A stretch of DNA of 53,037 bases from Actinomadura physcomitrii (GTDB taxonomy: Bacteria > Actinomycetota > Actinomycetes > Streptosporangiales > Streptosporangiaceae), in NCBI RefSeq assembly GCF_008923205.2, contig NZ_WBMS02000001.1, positions 377,610 through 430,646 on the forward strand, read 5' to 3'. Positions within the stretch are counted from its first letter, which is position 1. Every line of letters starts with the position of its first letter. The notes beneath the pieces were generated by a model, which was not told where the DNA came from, made no database searches, and saw only the letters and a list, made by a program, of their open reading frames with translations. A program made the position numbers and the translations under genes. Positions 7,975 through 15,862 of this stretch are shown in pieces.

Positions 7975-8595
7975 ATGAGCTACACCCCCGACAGGCAACG
8001 CTCCGACGGGCTCGTCAAGGCCGGCACGCGCGCGCTGTCGGCGGCGGTGCTCATCGGCTCGGTGACGGTGCTGATGTGGGTCCTCGAGGGCGTCGACGCG
8101 CTCGACAACGGCGCGCTGGACCAGTTCGGCATCCAGCCCCACGACGTCGACGACCTTCCGGACATCTTCACCGCGCCGTTCATGCACGCGGGCTTCCCGC
8201 ACCTGATGGCCAACACGATCCCGTTCGTGATCCTCGGGTTCATCGCGGCGGCGCGCGGCATCGCGAAGTTCCTGGCCGCGAGCCTGATCATCATCGTGGT
8301 CGGCGGGCTCGGCGTGTGGTTCCTCAGTTCGGCGAACACCCTCGGGTCCAGCATCCTGATCTTCGGGTTCTTCGGGTACCTGGTCGGGCGCGGGATCTTC
8401 GAGCGGCGGGTGCTGGACGTCGTGATCGCCGTGCTGGTCGTCGCGGTCTACGGGACGATGCTGGTCGGCGTCGTCCCGAACGACCCGACGATCTCGTGGC
8501 AGGGGCACCTGTTCGGGCTGATCGGCGGCGTGCTGGGCGCGTGGTTCCTGCGCCGGAGCCGGGTCGAGGCGCCCGCGGCGACCGGCGGGATATGA
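7975..8595 (+). CDS. rhomboid family intramembrane serine protease
   Basis: The product has 206 residues and about six membrane segments. The H-x3-N motif HAGFPHLMANT, the active-site serine region LGSSILIFGFFGYL (GSS where GxS is usual) and the GHLFGLIGG segment with the catalytic His are all in the expected order. The middle residue of the usual G-A-S-G is replaced here, but the Ser is kept, so activity is likely. It would cleave transmembrane substrates within the bilayer. The substrate is unknown. Confidence 0.9.
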   Translation: MSYTPDRQRSDGLVKAGTRALSAAVLIGSVTVLMWVLEGVDALDNGALDQFGIQPHDVDDLPDIFTAPFMHAGFPHLMANTIPFVILGFIAAARGIAKFLAASLIIIVVGGLGVWFLSSANTLGSSILIFGFFGYLVGRGIFERRVLDVVIAVLVVAVYGTMLVGVVPNDPTISWQGHLFGLIGGVLGAWFLRRSRVEAPAATGGI

Positions 8596-8604
8596 GGTCG
8601 GCGG

Positions 8605-10038
8605 TCACCGGCCGGGCGTGAGGTCGGCGGTCTCCGTGTCGACGTGCCGGGGCCGGGCGTGGACGTGGTCGTCGGGCCGTTCGGCGGTGGGCGCGGCGAG
8701 GGCGGCCAGCCCGAAGGCGACCGGGATCCACGCCGCGATGGTCAGCCGCGGCGTCTCGTTGACGATCGGGTGCATGGAGGCGACGGCCGCGCCGGTGAGC
8801 CCGGCGGCGGCGAGCGGCCATGCGGCGTCCCAGCGGACGCGGGCGACCAGCCCGGCGGCGGCGAGCAGGAACGCGGCGGGGATCAGCGGGTCGTCGAGCA
8901 TCGCCGGGCCGATGTCGTCGCTCCACAGGTCCCCTACGGCGCCGGAGAGCCGGTGCCACGGATCGGGCACGTCGGGACGCCGGAAATGCCGGGTGAAGGT
9001 GTCCTGCAGCGTCTCGTGGACGCCCGGCAGGTGCAGGGCGTCGCTGATCCACAGGTTGCCCGCGAGGACGAGCGCCGCGATGCCGGCGACGGCGAGGAAC
9101 GCCCGCCGCGACGCGAAGACCGGGAGCAGCAGCACGGCGCCCGCGGCGAGCGCGGCGGCCAGCGCGACGCCGTTGGCGGGCTTGACGACGCACAGCAGCG
9201 CGAGCGCGCAGGCCAGCAGCGCCGATCCCGCGATCACGGCCCGCCCGCGCAGCACCAGCACGGCGCCCGCCAGTGCGGCCAGCACGCACAGCATCATGGG
9301 CGCCTCGGCGAGCAGGCGGCTGCCCCAGAAACCCGTCGGCAGCAGGTAGAACAGGGTCTCCGCCAAGAGGGCCTGGACGGGACGCAGCCCGATGGCGAGC
9401 GCCAGCAGGACGGCGGCGACGCCGCACGCCACCCCCAGCGCGGCCGTCGCGACGGCGAACCCCGTCGGGCCCATCGCCCGGACGAACGGCACGGCGAGCA
9501 GCGGGTAGCCCGGACGCGAGGTGAAGATCCGCTGGAAGCGCACCGGCGCGGTGCCGGGCAGCGCGGTCCGGTACCGGACGCAGTTGCCGTAGCCGCCCGC
9601 CGGGCGCGGATCGCCCCGCATCAGGGCGCTGCAGGTGATCTCCGCCGCGGTGCGGTCGGCGGCGGGCGCCGACCATCCCGCGTACCGGAGCGCGTCGCGC
9701 GCGTACCAGAAGGTGTCCGGCGTCGCGGTGGCCGCGCTCCCCGACCAGCGCAGCAGCCACAGCCCGGAGCCGAGCATGACCGCGACGGCGAGGAGCAGCG
9801 CCATCCGCGTCCGGGACCGGTCGAGCGCGCGCGGCGCCGCGACGTCGGCGAACCGCACCCGCCGGGACGGCCACACCGCCGGGAGCCAGAGGCGGCGCCA
9901 GGTTCGCGGTATGCGGGGCGGCGGCCGGTGCGTGCCGCCGGGTTCCGGGCCGTCGCCGGGTTCCGGGCGGCCGGCGTCCTCGGGCCGTGAGTAACTCTGC
10001 GTCACGCAACGGGCACTGCCCGGCCGCGCGGCTGGCAA
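8605..10038 (-). CDS. polytopic membrane protein, GT-C glycosyltransferase-like
   Basis: The product has 477 residues. A basic, Pro-rich cytoplasmic N-terminus of about 75 residues precedes roughly ten hydrophobic segments starting at MALLLAVAVMLGSGLWLL. A first external loop, TPDTFWYARDALRYAG with two later Cys, sits where GT-C enzymes carry their acidic catalytic residue. The overall layout is like dolichyl-phosphate-sugar mannosyltransferases, but no motif proves it. A GTG at 10005 is an alternative start. It is convergent with the rhomboid gene, 9 bp apart. Confidence 0.6.
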   Translation of the reverse strand: MPAARPGSARCVTQSYSRPEDAGRPEPGDGPEPGGTHRPPPRIPRTWRRLWLPAVWPSRRVRFADVAAPRALDRSRTRMALLLAVAVMLGSGLWLLRWSGSAATATPDTFWYARDALRYAGWSAPAADRTAAEITCSALMRGDPRPAGGYGNCVRYRTALPGTAPVRFQRIFTSRPGYPLLAVPFVRAMGPTGFAVATAALGVACGVAAVLLALAIGLRPVQALLAETLFYLLPTGFWGSRLLAEAPMMLCVLAALAGAVLVLRGRAVIAGSALLACALALLCVVKPANGVALAAALAAGAVLLLPVFASRRAFLAVAGIAALVLAGNLWISDALHLPGVHETLQDTFTRHFRRPDVPDPWHRLSGAVGDLWSDDIGPAMLDDPLIPAAFLLAAAGLVARVRWDAAWPLAAAGLTGAAVASMHPIVNETPRLTIAAWIPVAFGLAALAAPTAERPDDHVHARPRHVDTETADLTPGR

Positions 10039-10103
10039 GCGAGTTATGCGTATCTATCGGAAATGCTTGGACATCCCTATAAGTCCGGGTCGTCCGAAAA
10101 TGA

Positions 10104-10859
10104 TCAGTTCGGCCGTACGGTCACGTCCGACACGACGGCGTCCCGCGGCGTCTCCAGCGCGGCGACCAGCACCCGCGCCACCGTGCCCGGCGCGGCGAAG
10201 TCGTCCTCGGCGTACGGGTGCCCCTCCTGCGCCCGCACCCTCCGCTGCATCTCCGTGGCCGTCCGCCCCGGATAGACCGTCGTGACCCGCAGCGACGGCT
10301 CCTCCGCGCGCAGCGAGTCGGCGAGCGCGCGCAACCCGAACTTGCTCGCCGCGTACGCCGACCACTCCGCGTTCGCGCGCAGCCCAGCGGTCGAGTTGAC
10401 GAACACCACGTGCCCCCCGGCGGCGCGCAGCGCGGGCAGCAGCAGCCGGGTCACCTCGGCGGCCGACACCAGGTTCACCGACAGGTGGTCCATCCACTCG
10501 TCCGCCTCCAGCTCGGCGACCGGCGACAGGTGGACGACCCCCGCCGCGTGGACCACGCCGTCCAGCCGGGCCGGCAGCTCGGCGCCCGCGAGCACCGCCT
10601 CGATCCGCCGCGGCTCGGTGAGGTCCAGCGGGACCGTGGTGATGGACGCGCCCGACGCGGCGACGGGCGGCGCGCCCGGCGCGATCGCGATGGACTGCGT
10701 GGCGGCGTGCGCGGCGCCGGTGCGCAGCCGCCCGGCCAGCTCGCCGAGCCGGTCGGGGGAGCGGCCGGCCAGGACCAGGTCGTGGCCGCGCTCGCGCAGC
10801 AGCTCCGCGACCGCGGTCCCGATGCCGCCGGTCGCCCCCGTGATCAGATACGTGCCCAT
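10104..10859 (-). CDS. short-chain dehydrogenase/reductase
   Basis: The product has 251 residues. The cofactor loop is TGATGGIG at residues 7-14, the structural motif is HAAGV, the catalytic Ser is in VNSTAGL and the catalytic pair is YAASK. An unusual insertion of about 20 residues rich in Ala and Pro follows the third helix (around residues 48-70). The substrate cannot be told. The start has GAGGAG 11 bases upstream. Confidence 0.9.
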   Translation of the reverse strand: MGTYLITGATGGIGTAVAELLRERGHDLVLAGRSPDRLGELAGRLRTGAAHAATQSIAIAPGAPPVAASGASITTVPLDLTEPRRIEAVLAGAELPARLDGVVHAAGVVHLSPVAELEADEWMDHLSVNLVSAAEVTRLLLPALRAAGGHVVFVNSTAGLRANAEWSAYAASKFGLRALADSLRAEEPSLRVTTVYPGRTATEMQRRVRAQEGHPYAEDDFAAPGTVARVLVAALETPRDAVVSDVTVRPN

Positions 10860-10912
10860 GAGGCCCCATTCTCCTCGAACTCCCTACCCCGATGGACGCC
10901 CGGAGCGCCGCG

Positions 10913-12388
10913 TCAGTTCGGGCGCAGCACCCGGGTGACCCCGGCGATCAGGGCGGTGGCGAGCACCCACCCCGTCGCGATCAGCGCGTACGCGACCCAC
11001 CGGGACCAGTTCTGCGGGTCGAACGCCTGCTGCTGCCCGAACGTGTCGATCGGGATCAGCAGGTCCAGGGCGTAGACGAGCGCGTGGAAGTGCGGCTGCT
11101 CCGCCGGCTGCTTGATCCCCTTCGGAGGGTCGAGGGAGAACACCAGCGTTCCGACGGCGAGCAGCACCGCGAACCACGCGAACGCCAGCCACGGCCGGTA
11201 CCCGTAGCCGACCGTCCAGTCCAGGACGTGGTTCCACACCCGGCCCACCGGGTTCGCCTTGCGGCGGCGGGCGCGCAGCTTCGCCAGCTGCACCCGGCGC
11301 GCCAGGTCGTCGTGACCGATGCCGTGGTACCAGGCGGCGAGCTGCTCGTACGGCTGGAGATGGAACTCCGGGTCGCGGGACACCCAGCTCAGCCGGTCCT
11401 TGAACTCCCCGCCGCGCAGCGTCTGGTACGTCGTGCCGTTGAGGTACAGCTCGTCCGGCCAGATCGACGGATGGTCCATGATCAGGTCGATCTTGGAGTA
11501 CGACAGCGACACCCGGCCCTTGATCTTCTCCGTGGGCCACAGCAGCAGCTCGTCGCAGACCATGTGGCTGGCGTGCAGCGCCATCCGCGCCGGGTCGCCC
11601 GAGTCCAGGATCCCCTTGGAGAACGACAGGATGCCGTTGAACCGGGCGCTGCGCAGCCGGACCGTCCCGATCGCGTGGAAGCCCGCGCTGAACTCGCAGG
11701 CGTTCTCGACCACCATGTTCTGCGCGTCCAGCGCGATCCGCCCCGGATTGGACAGCACGGTGCCCTGCATGAACAGCCCGCCGTTCATCTTCGCGCCGAC
11801 GAGCCGGACCCCGCCGGTGATCTCCGCGTGCTGCGCGAACATCCCGACGTCGACGACCAGGCCGCCGCTGAACAGCGCCCACTTGTGCGGGTCGGACGCG
11901 GTGATGCGGGTCCCGTTCATCCGGAAGCCGCCGAGCAGCTGCGCGCGCGGCAGCCGCACCTCGCCCTCGATCCGCGACCCGGACAGGCTGAGGTACCCGT
12001 CGGCCTGCAGCCCGCCGCCGTCGAAGCCCGGCATCCGGCACTCGCCGAACCGCAGCTGCCGGGTGCGGGCGTTGGCGAACCTCGGCCCCTCGACGAGCCG
12101 GCACCGCTCCAGCCGCAGCTCGTGCTCGACGGTGCCGCCGGACACGTCCAGCCGGCCGGTGACGTACGCGCCGCGCAGCCGCACCGCCGCGACCGACCCC
12201 GACCGCGTCTCGCCCGCGCCCAGCAGCAGCCGGTTGATGACCTCCGCGCGGACGATCCGGTCGGGCAGCGGCCCGGCGGGACGGTCGTCGCCGAGGACGA
12301 CGCGCGCGCCGGTCGGGAACGCGGCCCACAGCCGGCGTTCGGCGGCGCTGAGGCCGGGCGGCTCGCTGAGGCCAGGGGGAGCGGACAC
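10913..12388 (-). CDS. membrane-anchored beta-strand-repeat protein (paralog A)
   Basis: The product has 491 residues. After a short helical head (LSAAERRLWAAFPTG) come about 280 residues of short repeating strands with regular G-x-[VL]-x-L-x-G-A-x spacing, like a pentapeptide or bactofilin-type solenoid. The C-terminus has two or three membrane segments (LAFAWFAVLLAVGTLVFS, YALIATGWVLATALIAGV) around LDLLIPIDTFGQ. Streptomycete relatives are often called membrane-associated oxidoreductases, but no redox motif is visible here. A paralog with the same layout lies at 43318-44937. The start is GTG with AAAGGG upstream. Confidence 0.7.
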   Translation of the reverse strand: MSAPPGLSEPPGLSAAERRLWAAFPTGARVVLGDDRPAGPLPDRIVRAEVINRLLLGAGETRSGSVAAVRLRGAYVTGRLDVSGGTVEHELRLERCRLVEGPRFANARTRQLRFGECRMPGFDGGGLQADGYLSLSGSRIEGEVRLPRAQLLGGFRMNGTRITASDPHKWALFSGGLVVDVGMFAQHAEITGGVRLVGAKMNGGLFMQGTVLSNPGRIALDAQNMVVENACEFSAGFHAIGTVRLRSARFNGILSFSKGILDSGDPARMALHASHMVCDELLLWPTEKIKGRVSLSYSKIDLIMDHPSIWPDELYLNGTTYQTLRGGEFKDRLSWVSRDPEFHLQPYEQLAAWYHGIGHDDLARRVQLAKLRARRRKANPVGRVWNHVLDWTVGYGYRPWLAFAWFAVLLAVGTLVFSLDPPKGIKQPAEQPHFHALVYALDLLIPIDTFGQQQAFDPQNWSRWVAYALIATGWVLATALIAGVTRVLRPN

Positions 12389-12466
12389 GGGAACCCTTTC
12401 TACGGGCAGACCCCCTCCGCGATCAACACCGCGGAGGGGCCCGGCGTCATCCCCCCAGGCCAGGGG

Positions 12467-13252
12467 TTAGAAGAAGCCGCGGCGGCGGCCCGCCTCCTGG
12501 AGGAAGCCGTCGAGCTCGCGCTCCCAGTCGGTGTGCCCGACGGTCGCGTAGTCGACGGTGAAGCGGCTGAACGCGTCGTGGCCCTCGGTGAAGACGCCGC
12601 CGCGCTTGTCCAGCTCCAGCACGACCTCCATCGACTGCGGGTACGACACGAACGTCACTTCGAGCTGCTTGATGCCGTGCCCGTACTGGTGCGGCGGGTG
12701 GAACTCGATCTCCTGGTAGAACGGCAGCTCCTGGTGGACGCCCCAGATGCGGCCCTTCTCGCAGTCGGCGTTGCGGAAGTGGAAGCCGAGGTTGGAGAAC
12801 GCCGCGAGGATGCGCTCCTGCGCGGGCAGCGGGTGCACCGCGATCGGGTCGAGGTCGCCCGGGTCGAGCGCGCCCGCGACTTCCAGTTCGGTGGCGATGC
12901 CGACGGTGGTGCCGTGCAGCGGGTGCCCGTACATGTGGGTGAGCGGCGCCTCCCACGGGATCGGGAACTGGAACGGGACGCTGTGCCGCATCCCCTCCTC
13001 CAGCTTGAACCCGCCCGCGAGCGGCATCTTCGAGTACTCGATGTTGGAGGTGTACTCGCTGTCGCTGGTCTCGACCTCGACCCGGGTGCGCAGCGCGAGG
13101 TTCACCGACTTGATGTCGGAGTTGTACTGGCCGCCGATGATGACGACCTCACCGGTGACGACCCCGCCCGGGGTGGTGTTCGGGTCGTGCAGCGTCGTCT
13201 CGATCGAGGGCCCGCCGATGCCCATCGCCTGCCGCAGCTTCTTGAAGACCAA
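12467..13252 (-). CDS. Spo0M-like sporulation protein
   Basis: The product has 261 residues. The arrestin-like beta-sandwich of Spo0M begins at FKKLRQAMGIGGPSIET and continues through PGGVVTGEVVIIGG and SVPFQFPIPWEAPLTH, with the typical strand ending in VHPLPAQERILAAF. The start is the TTG at 13252, since AGGAGG stands 7 bases before it and no better Met exists. In Bacillus, Spo0M controls entry into sporulation, while in actinomycetes its role is less defined. The sequence ends RRRGFF, and about 150 bp of apparently empty DNA precedes the next gene. Confidence 0.88.
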   Translation of the reverse strand: MVFKKLRQAMGIGGPSIETTLHDPNTTPGGVVTGEVVIIGGQYNSDIKSVNLALRTRVEVETSDSEYTSNIEYSKMPLAGGFKLEEGMRHSVPFQFPIPWEAPLTHMYGHPLHGTTVGIATELEVAGALDPGDLDPIAVHPLPAQERILAAFSNLGFHFRNADCEKGRIWGVHQELPFYQEIEFHPPHQYGHGIKQLEVTFVSYPQSMEVVLELDKRGGVFTEGHDAFSRFTVDYATVGHTDWERELDGFLQEAGRRRGFF

Positions 13253-13405
13253 CGTGAATCCTCCTGTGTCCGAGCACCCCCGGTGCTCCCGTCGTCCCAT
13301 AGACGCGCTTACGGGAGCGTACGTTCCAGTACGGCAGGTCGTAAGGCGAATCAGTGGCCCCCACCGGCCAAGCTGCGATGGCACCCGCCCAGCGGGGGAT
13401 CCGGC

Positions 13406-13720
13406 TCAGCCGGCCAGATACAGCAGCGCCGTGATCGTCTTCTGGCATATGTCGCAGTGCATCGGCGCCTCCTCGCTGACGAGGTCGGCTTCCACGGTGG
13501 TGATGCGGTCGATGACGCCGGTCGCGCGTTCGGCCTCGAACGCCTCCCGCCAGCGGGTGTTGCTGTCGGCCAGGTCGGAGACGTAGCGTGCGGTCATCTC
13601 ATAGAACGCCCGGACGCCGTGCTCCTTCATGTAGCCCCAGTTGAACCTCAGGGACTCCAGGGCGATCGGGAACGGATGATGGACGAGGCCCCGGGCCCAG
13701 CGCTCGGTCATGTCGGCCAC
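13406..13720 (-). CDS. hypothetical protein with CxxC end
   Basis: The product has about 104 residues (GTG 13720) or 101 (ATG 13711). It reads MTERWARGLVHHPFPIALES, then helical sequence, then MHCDICQKTITALLYLAG, where the CxxC pair could bind a metal or be redox active. It follows the 87-residue gene by 34 bases on the same strand, and hisS precedes both, so the three probably form one transcript. A frameshift joining the two small genes is possible but not needed. Confidence 0.6.
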   Translation of the reverse strand: MADMTERWARGLVHHPFPIALESLRFNWGYMKEHGVRAFYEMTARYVSDLADSNTRWREAFEAERATGVIDRITTVEADLVSEEAPMHCDICQKTITALLYLAG

Positions 13721-13754
13721 GTCCAGGCGGGGCCGCCCGCTCGTCGAGGACGTC

Positions 13755-14018
13755 TCACATGCCCGAGGCGTCGTACTCGGCGGTGGCGGTGGCGAGCAGC
13801 GCGTCGGCGGCCTCCAGGTTCGCCGCTTTGCGCTCGAACAGTGCCAAGGCCTCGCCGGCGGCGGGGCCGCCCGGCTCCTTGCGGGCGGCGTCGATGCGGT
13901 CCTTGAGCTGGACCGACAGGGCCGCCTCCCACGACAGGTGGTCGCCGAACGCCGCCCAGGGGTCGGGATACCCCCGTTCGGCGATGGCTGTGAAGACACG
14001 CTCTGCTTGCACGCCCAC
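13755..14018 (-). CDS. small hypothetical protein downstream of hisS
   Basis: The product has 87 residues and is mostly helical and acidic: VFTAIAERGYPDPWAAFGDH, SVQLKDRIDAARKEP, LFERKAANLEAADALLA. The GTG at 14018 has AGGAGG 6 bases before it, a strong start. It begins 38 bases after the hisS stop and is probably cotranscribed. No family recognised. Confidence 0.65.
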   Translation of the reverse strand: MGVQAERVFTAIAERGYPDPWAAFGDHLSWEAALSVQLKDRIDAARKEPGGPAAGEALALFERKAANLEAADALLATATAEYDASGM

Positions 14019-14056
14019 GGTCTGCCTCCTGGCTGTCTGGCGGGTGCTGACTGCAC

Positions 14057-15373
14057 CTACATCCTGAGCTTTTGATGCAAGGCCGTCACGAGGTCGCCGA
14101 CCGAAACCCGCTCTTGGTCGCCGGTCTGCATGTCCCGGATCGTGGCCGCCCCGTCGGAGTGCTCGCTGTCGCCCTGGAGCAGCGCGAAGCGGGCGCGTCG
14201 GTCGGCCGCCCATTTGAGCTGTTTGCTCAGCTTTCGCGTCGAGCCGAGGAACACCTCGGCCCGCTGGCCCGCCCGGCGAAGGTCCTGCGCGAACCCGAAC
14301 GCATCCGCGAGGTAAGCCTCGTTCATCACCGTGACCGCGACGTCGATACGGTCCGCCTCATCTTCGGCGGTGCCGGCGGCGCCGATGATCCGCTCCACCC
14401 CGATCGAGAAGCCGCATGCGGTGACGTCCGGGCCGCCCATGGCCTGGATCAGATGGTCGTACCGGCCGCCGCTGGCGATCGAGCCGGGCATCCCCGGGGC
14501 GACCACTTCCCAGATCGCCCCCGTGTAGTAGTCCAGGCCCCGGACCAGGTTCGGCGCGAACCGGATCCGGTTCTCGCCCACGTAAGGACCGGCCAGCTCC
14601 AGCAACCGGTCGATTTCGCCCAGGCCCTCGGCGCCCTCCGGGTTGTTCTTGAGCTCCTTGCGCATCCGGTCCACGGCGTCGTCGGCGGTGACGTCGCCGA
14701 CCAGGTTCTCGGCGGTGCTCCGCTCCAGGCCGCGCGTGTCCACCAGTTCGGCGACCACCGATGGCGGCGCCTGCTTGTCCAGCTTGTCGAGCGTGATCAG
14801 AGCGCCCGCCGCTCGGTCCGCGGGGACGCCGTACACCCGCATGAGGCCGGTCAGCGCCTTGCGGCTGTTGATCAGGATCGTGAAGTCCTTGACGCCCATG
14901 GCGTCGAGGGCGTCGGCGCCCGCGCACACCAATTCCGACTCCACCAGCGGAGAGGACGACCCCACGATGTCGATGTCGCACTGGGTGAACTCGCGGAAGC
15001 GGCCCTTGCCGGGCCGGTCGGCCCGCCATACCGGCCCGATGACGTACCGCTTGTACGGGGTGGGGAGCCGGCTGCCGTAGGCGGCGACCACCCGTGCCAG
15101 CGGGACGGTCTGGTCGTAGCGCAGCGCCATGTCCGCTTCACCGGACCCCTCGTGCACGCCCCGCTTGAGTATCTTGAAGATGAGCTTGTCGCCCTCGTCG
15201 CCGTACTTGCCGGTCAGGGTCTCCAGGCGCTCGAACGCCGGAGTCTGCAACGGCTCGAAGCCGTACTGCTCGAACACCGACCGTGCCGCCTGGAAGACCC
15301 GCTCGCGCTGGCGCAGGTCGGACGCGAGGAAATCCCGCGTGCCCGATGGCGGCTCGAACTGCTGCGACGCCAT
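14057..15373 (-). CDS. hisS: histidyl-tRNA synthetase
   Basis: The product has 438 residues. Class II motif 1 lies around PPSGTRDFLASDLRQRE and FEQYGFEPLQTPAFE. Motif 2 is YKRYVIGPVWRADRPGKGRFREFTQCD. The HisRS-specific motifs are VRGLDYYTGAIWEV and SGGRYDHLI. Motif 3 is ACGFSIGVERI. A C-terminal anticodon-binding domain follows (VFLGSTRKLSKQLKWA). It charges tRNA-His in the cytoplasm. The ATG at 15373 has GAAAGGACC just upstream. Confidence 0.97.
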   Translation of the reverse strand: MASQQFEPPSGTRDFLASDLRQRERVFQAARSVFEQYGFEPLQTPAFERLETLTGKYGDEGDKLIFKILKRGVHEGSGEADMALRYDQTVPLARVVAAYGSRLPTPYKRYVIGPVWRADRPGKGRFREFTQCDIDIVGSSSPLVESELVCAGADALDAMGVKDFTILINSRKALTGLMRVYGVPADRAAGALITLDKLDKQAPPSVVAELVDTRGLERSTAENLVGDVTADDAVDRMRKELKNNPEGAEGLGEIDRLLELAGPYVGENRIRFAPNLVRGLDYYTGAIWEVVAPGMPGSIASGGRYDHLIQAMGGPDVTACGFSIGVERIIGAAGTAEDEADRIDVAVTVMNEAYLADAFGFAQDLRRAGQRAEVFLGSTRKLSKQLKWAADRRARFALLQGDSEHSDGAATIRDMQTGDQERVSVGDLVTALHQKLRM

Positions 15374-15548
15374 GAAGGTCCTTTCACTTGCTCCGATGTG
15401 GCCACGTGCCCACCAACGTAATGGAGCGGCCCCCGCCGCACGGGGAGTCCAGGCCGGACGGGGGCACCGGCGGCTCGCCCGCCTGCGCGACGTCCAGTTG
15501 CCGATCGGCGACCGGCGGGCCTGCGACCTGGAAGGCGCGGACGTGGCG

Positions 15549-15661
15549 CCGTTGTGGGCGTTCGGGACAGCAAGGACCCCGAGGCAGGTCATCTCGCGCT
15601 CGACCGGTCCATGTTCGCGAGCCTGGTGGCTCGGGTCAGGGCCGGAGACCTGCGACCCTGA
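15549..15661 (+). pseudogene. DUF397 protein remnant
   Basis: One frame reads VVGVRDSKDPEAGHLAL, then a helical segment, and ends VARVRAGDLRP at a stop codon at 15659-15661. This is the C-terminal two thirds of a DUF397 protein, the small partner of XRE regulators in actinomycetes. The usual W-x-x-S-S and Cys-containing N-terminus is absent. A strong hairpin follows 5 bases after the stop. Confidence 0.6.
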
Positions 15662-15666
15662 TCTTG

Positions 15667-15709
15667 CGCTCGGTGGCCTCGGCGGCAGTGCCGCCGAGGC
15701 CACCGAGCG
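15667..15709 (+). terminator. 21-bp perfect hairpin after the DUF397 remnant
   Basis: 15667-15687 and 15689-15709 are exact inverted copies around one central base, so the folded RNA would have a very long GC-rich stem. It starts 5 bases after the remnant's stop codon. Confidence 0.75.
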
Positions 15710-15805
15710 TCCCCGCGTCGTCTTCGCTTTCCGGGTACGGCGCACCTCGTCCGGGAGGGCTCGCCGGGGCCCTCATCCCGCGTCAACGGTCCCGCTGTGC
15801 GGGGT

Positions 15806-15839
15806 GTTCCCGCCGGTGGGCTGCGTCACCGGCGGGAAC
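15806..15839 (-). terminator. terminator of the polysaccharide operon
   Basis: GTTCCCGCCGGTG at 15806-15818 pairs perfectly with CACCGGCGGGAAC at 15827-15839 around an 8-base loop. It lies 23 bases beyond the UDP-glucose dehydrogenase stop codon. Confidence 0.8.
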
Positions 15840-15862
15840 GTGGGGACGTGTAAAACGCGGCC

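Noticed and set aside
10892..13906. 1004-codon plus-strand open frame
   Set aside because: It crosses three real minus-strand genes and shows only low-complexity Arg, Pro and Gln-rich sequence.
13406..14056. Single frameshifted gene downstream of hisS
   Set aside because: Each of the two small frames has its own plausible start, the upstream one with AGGAGG, so two genes are the simpler reading.
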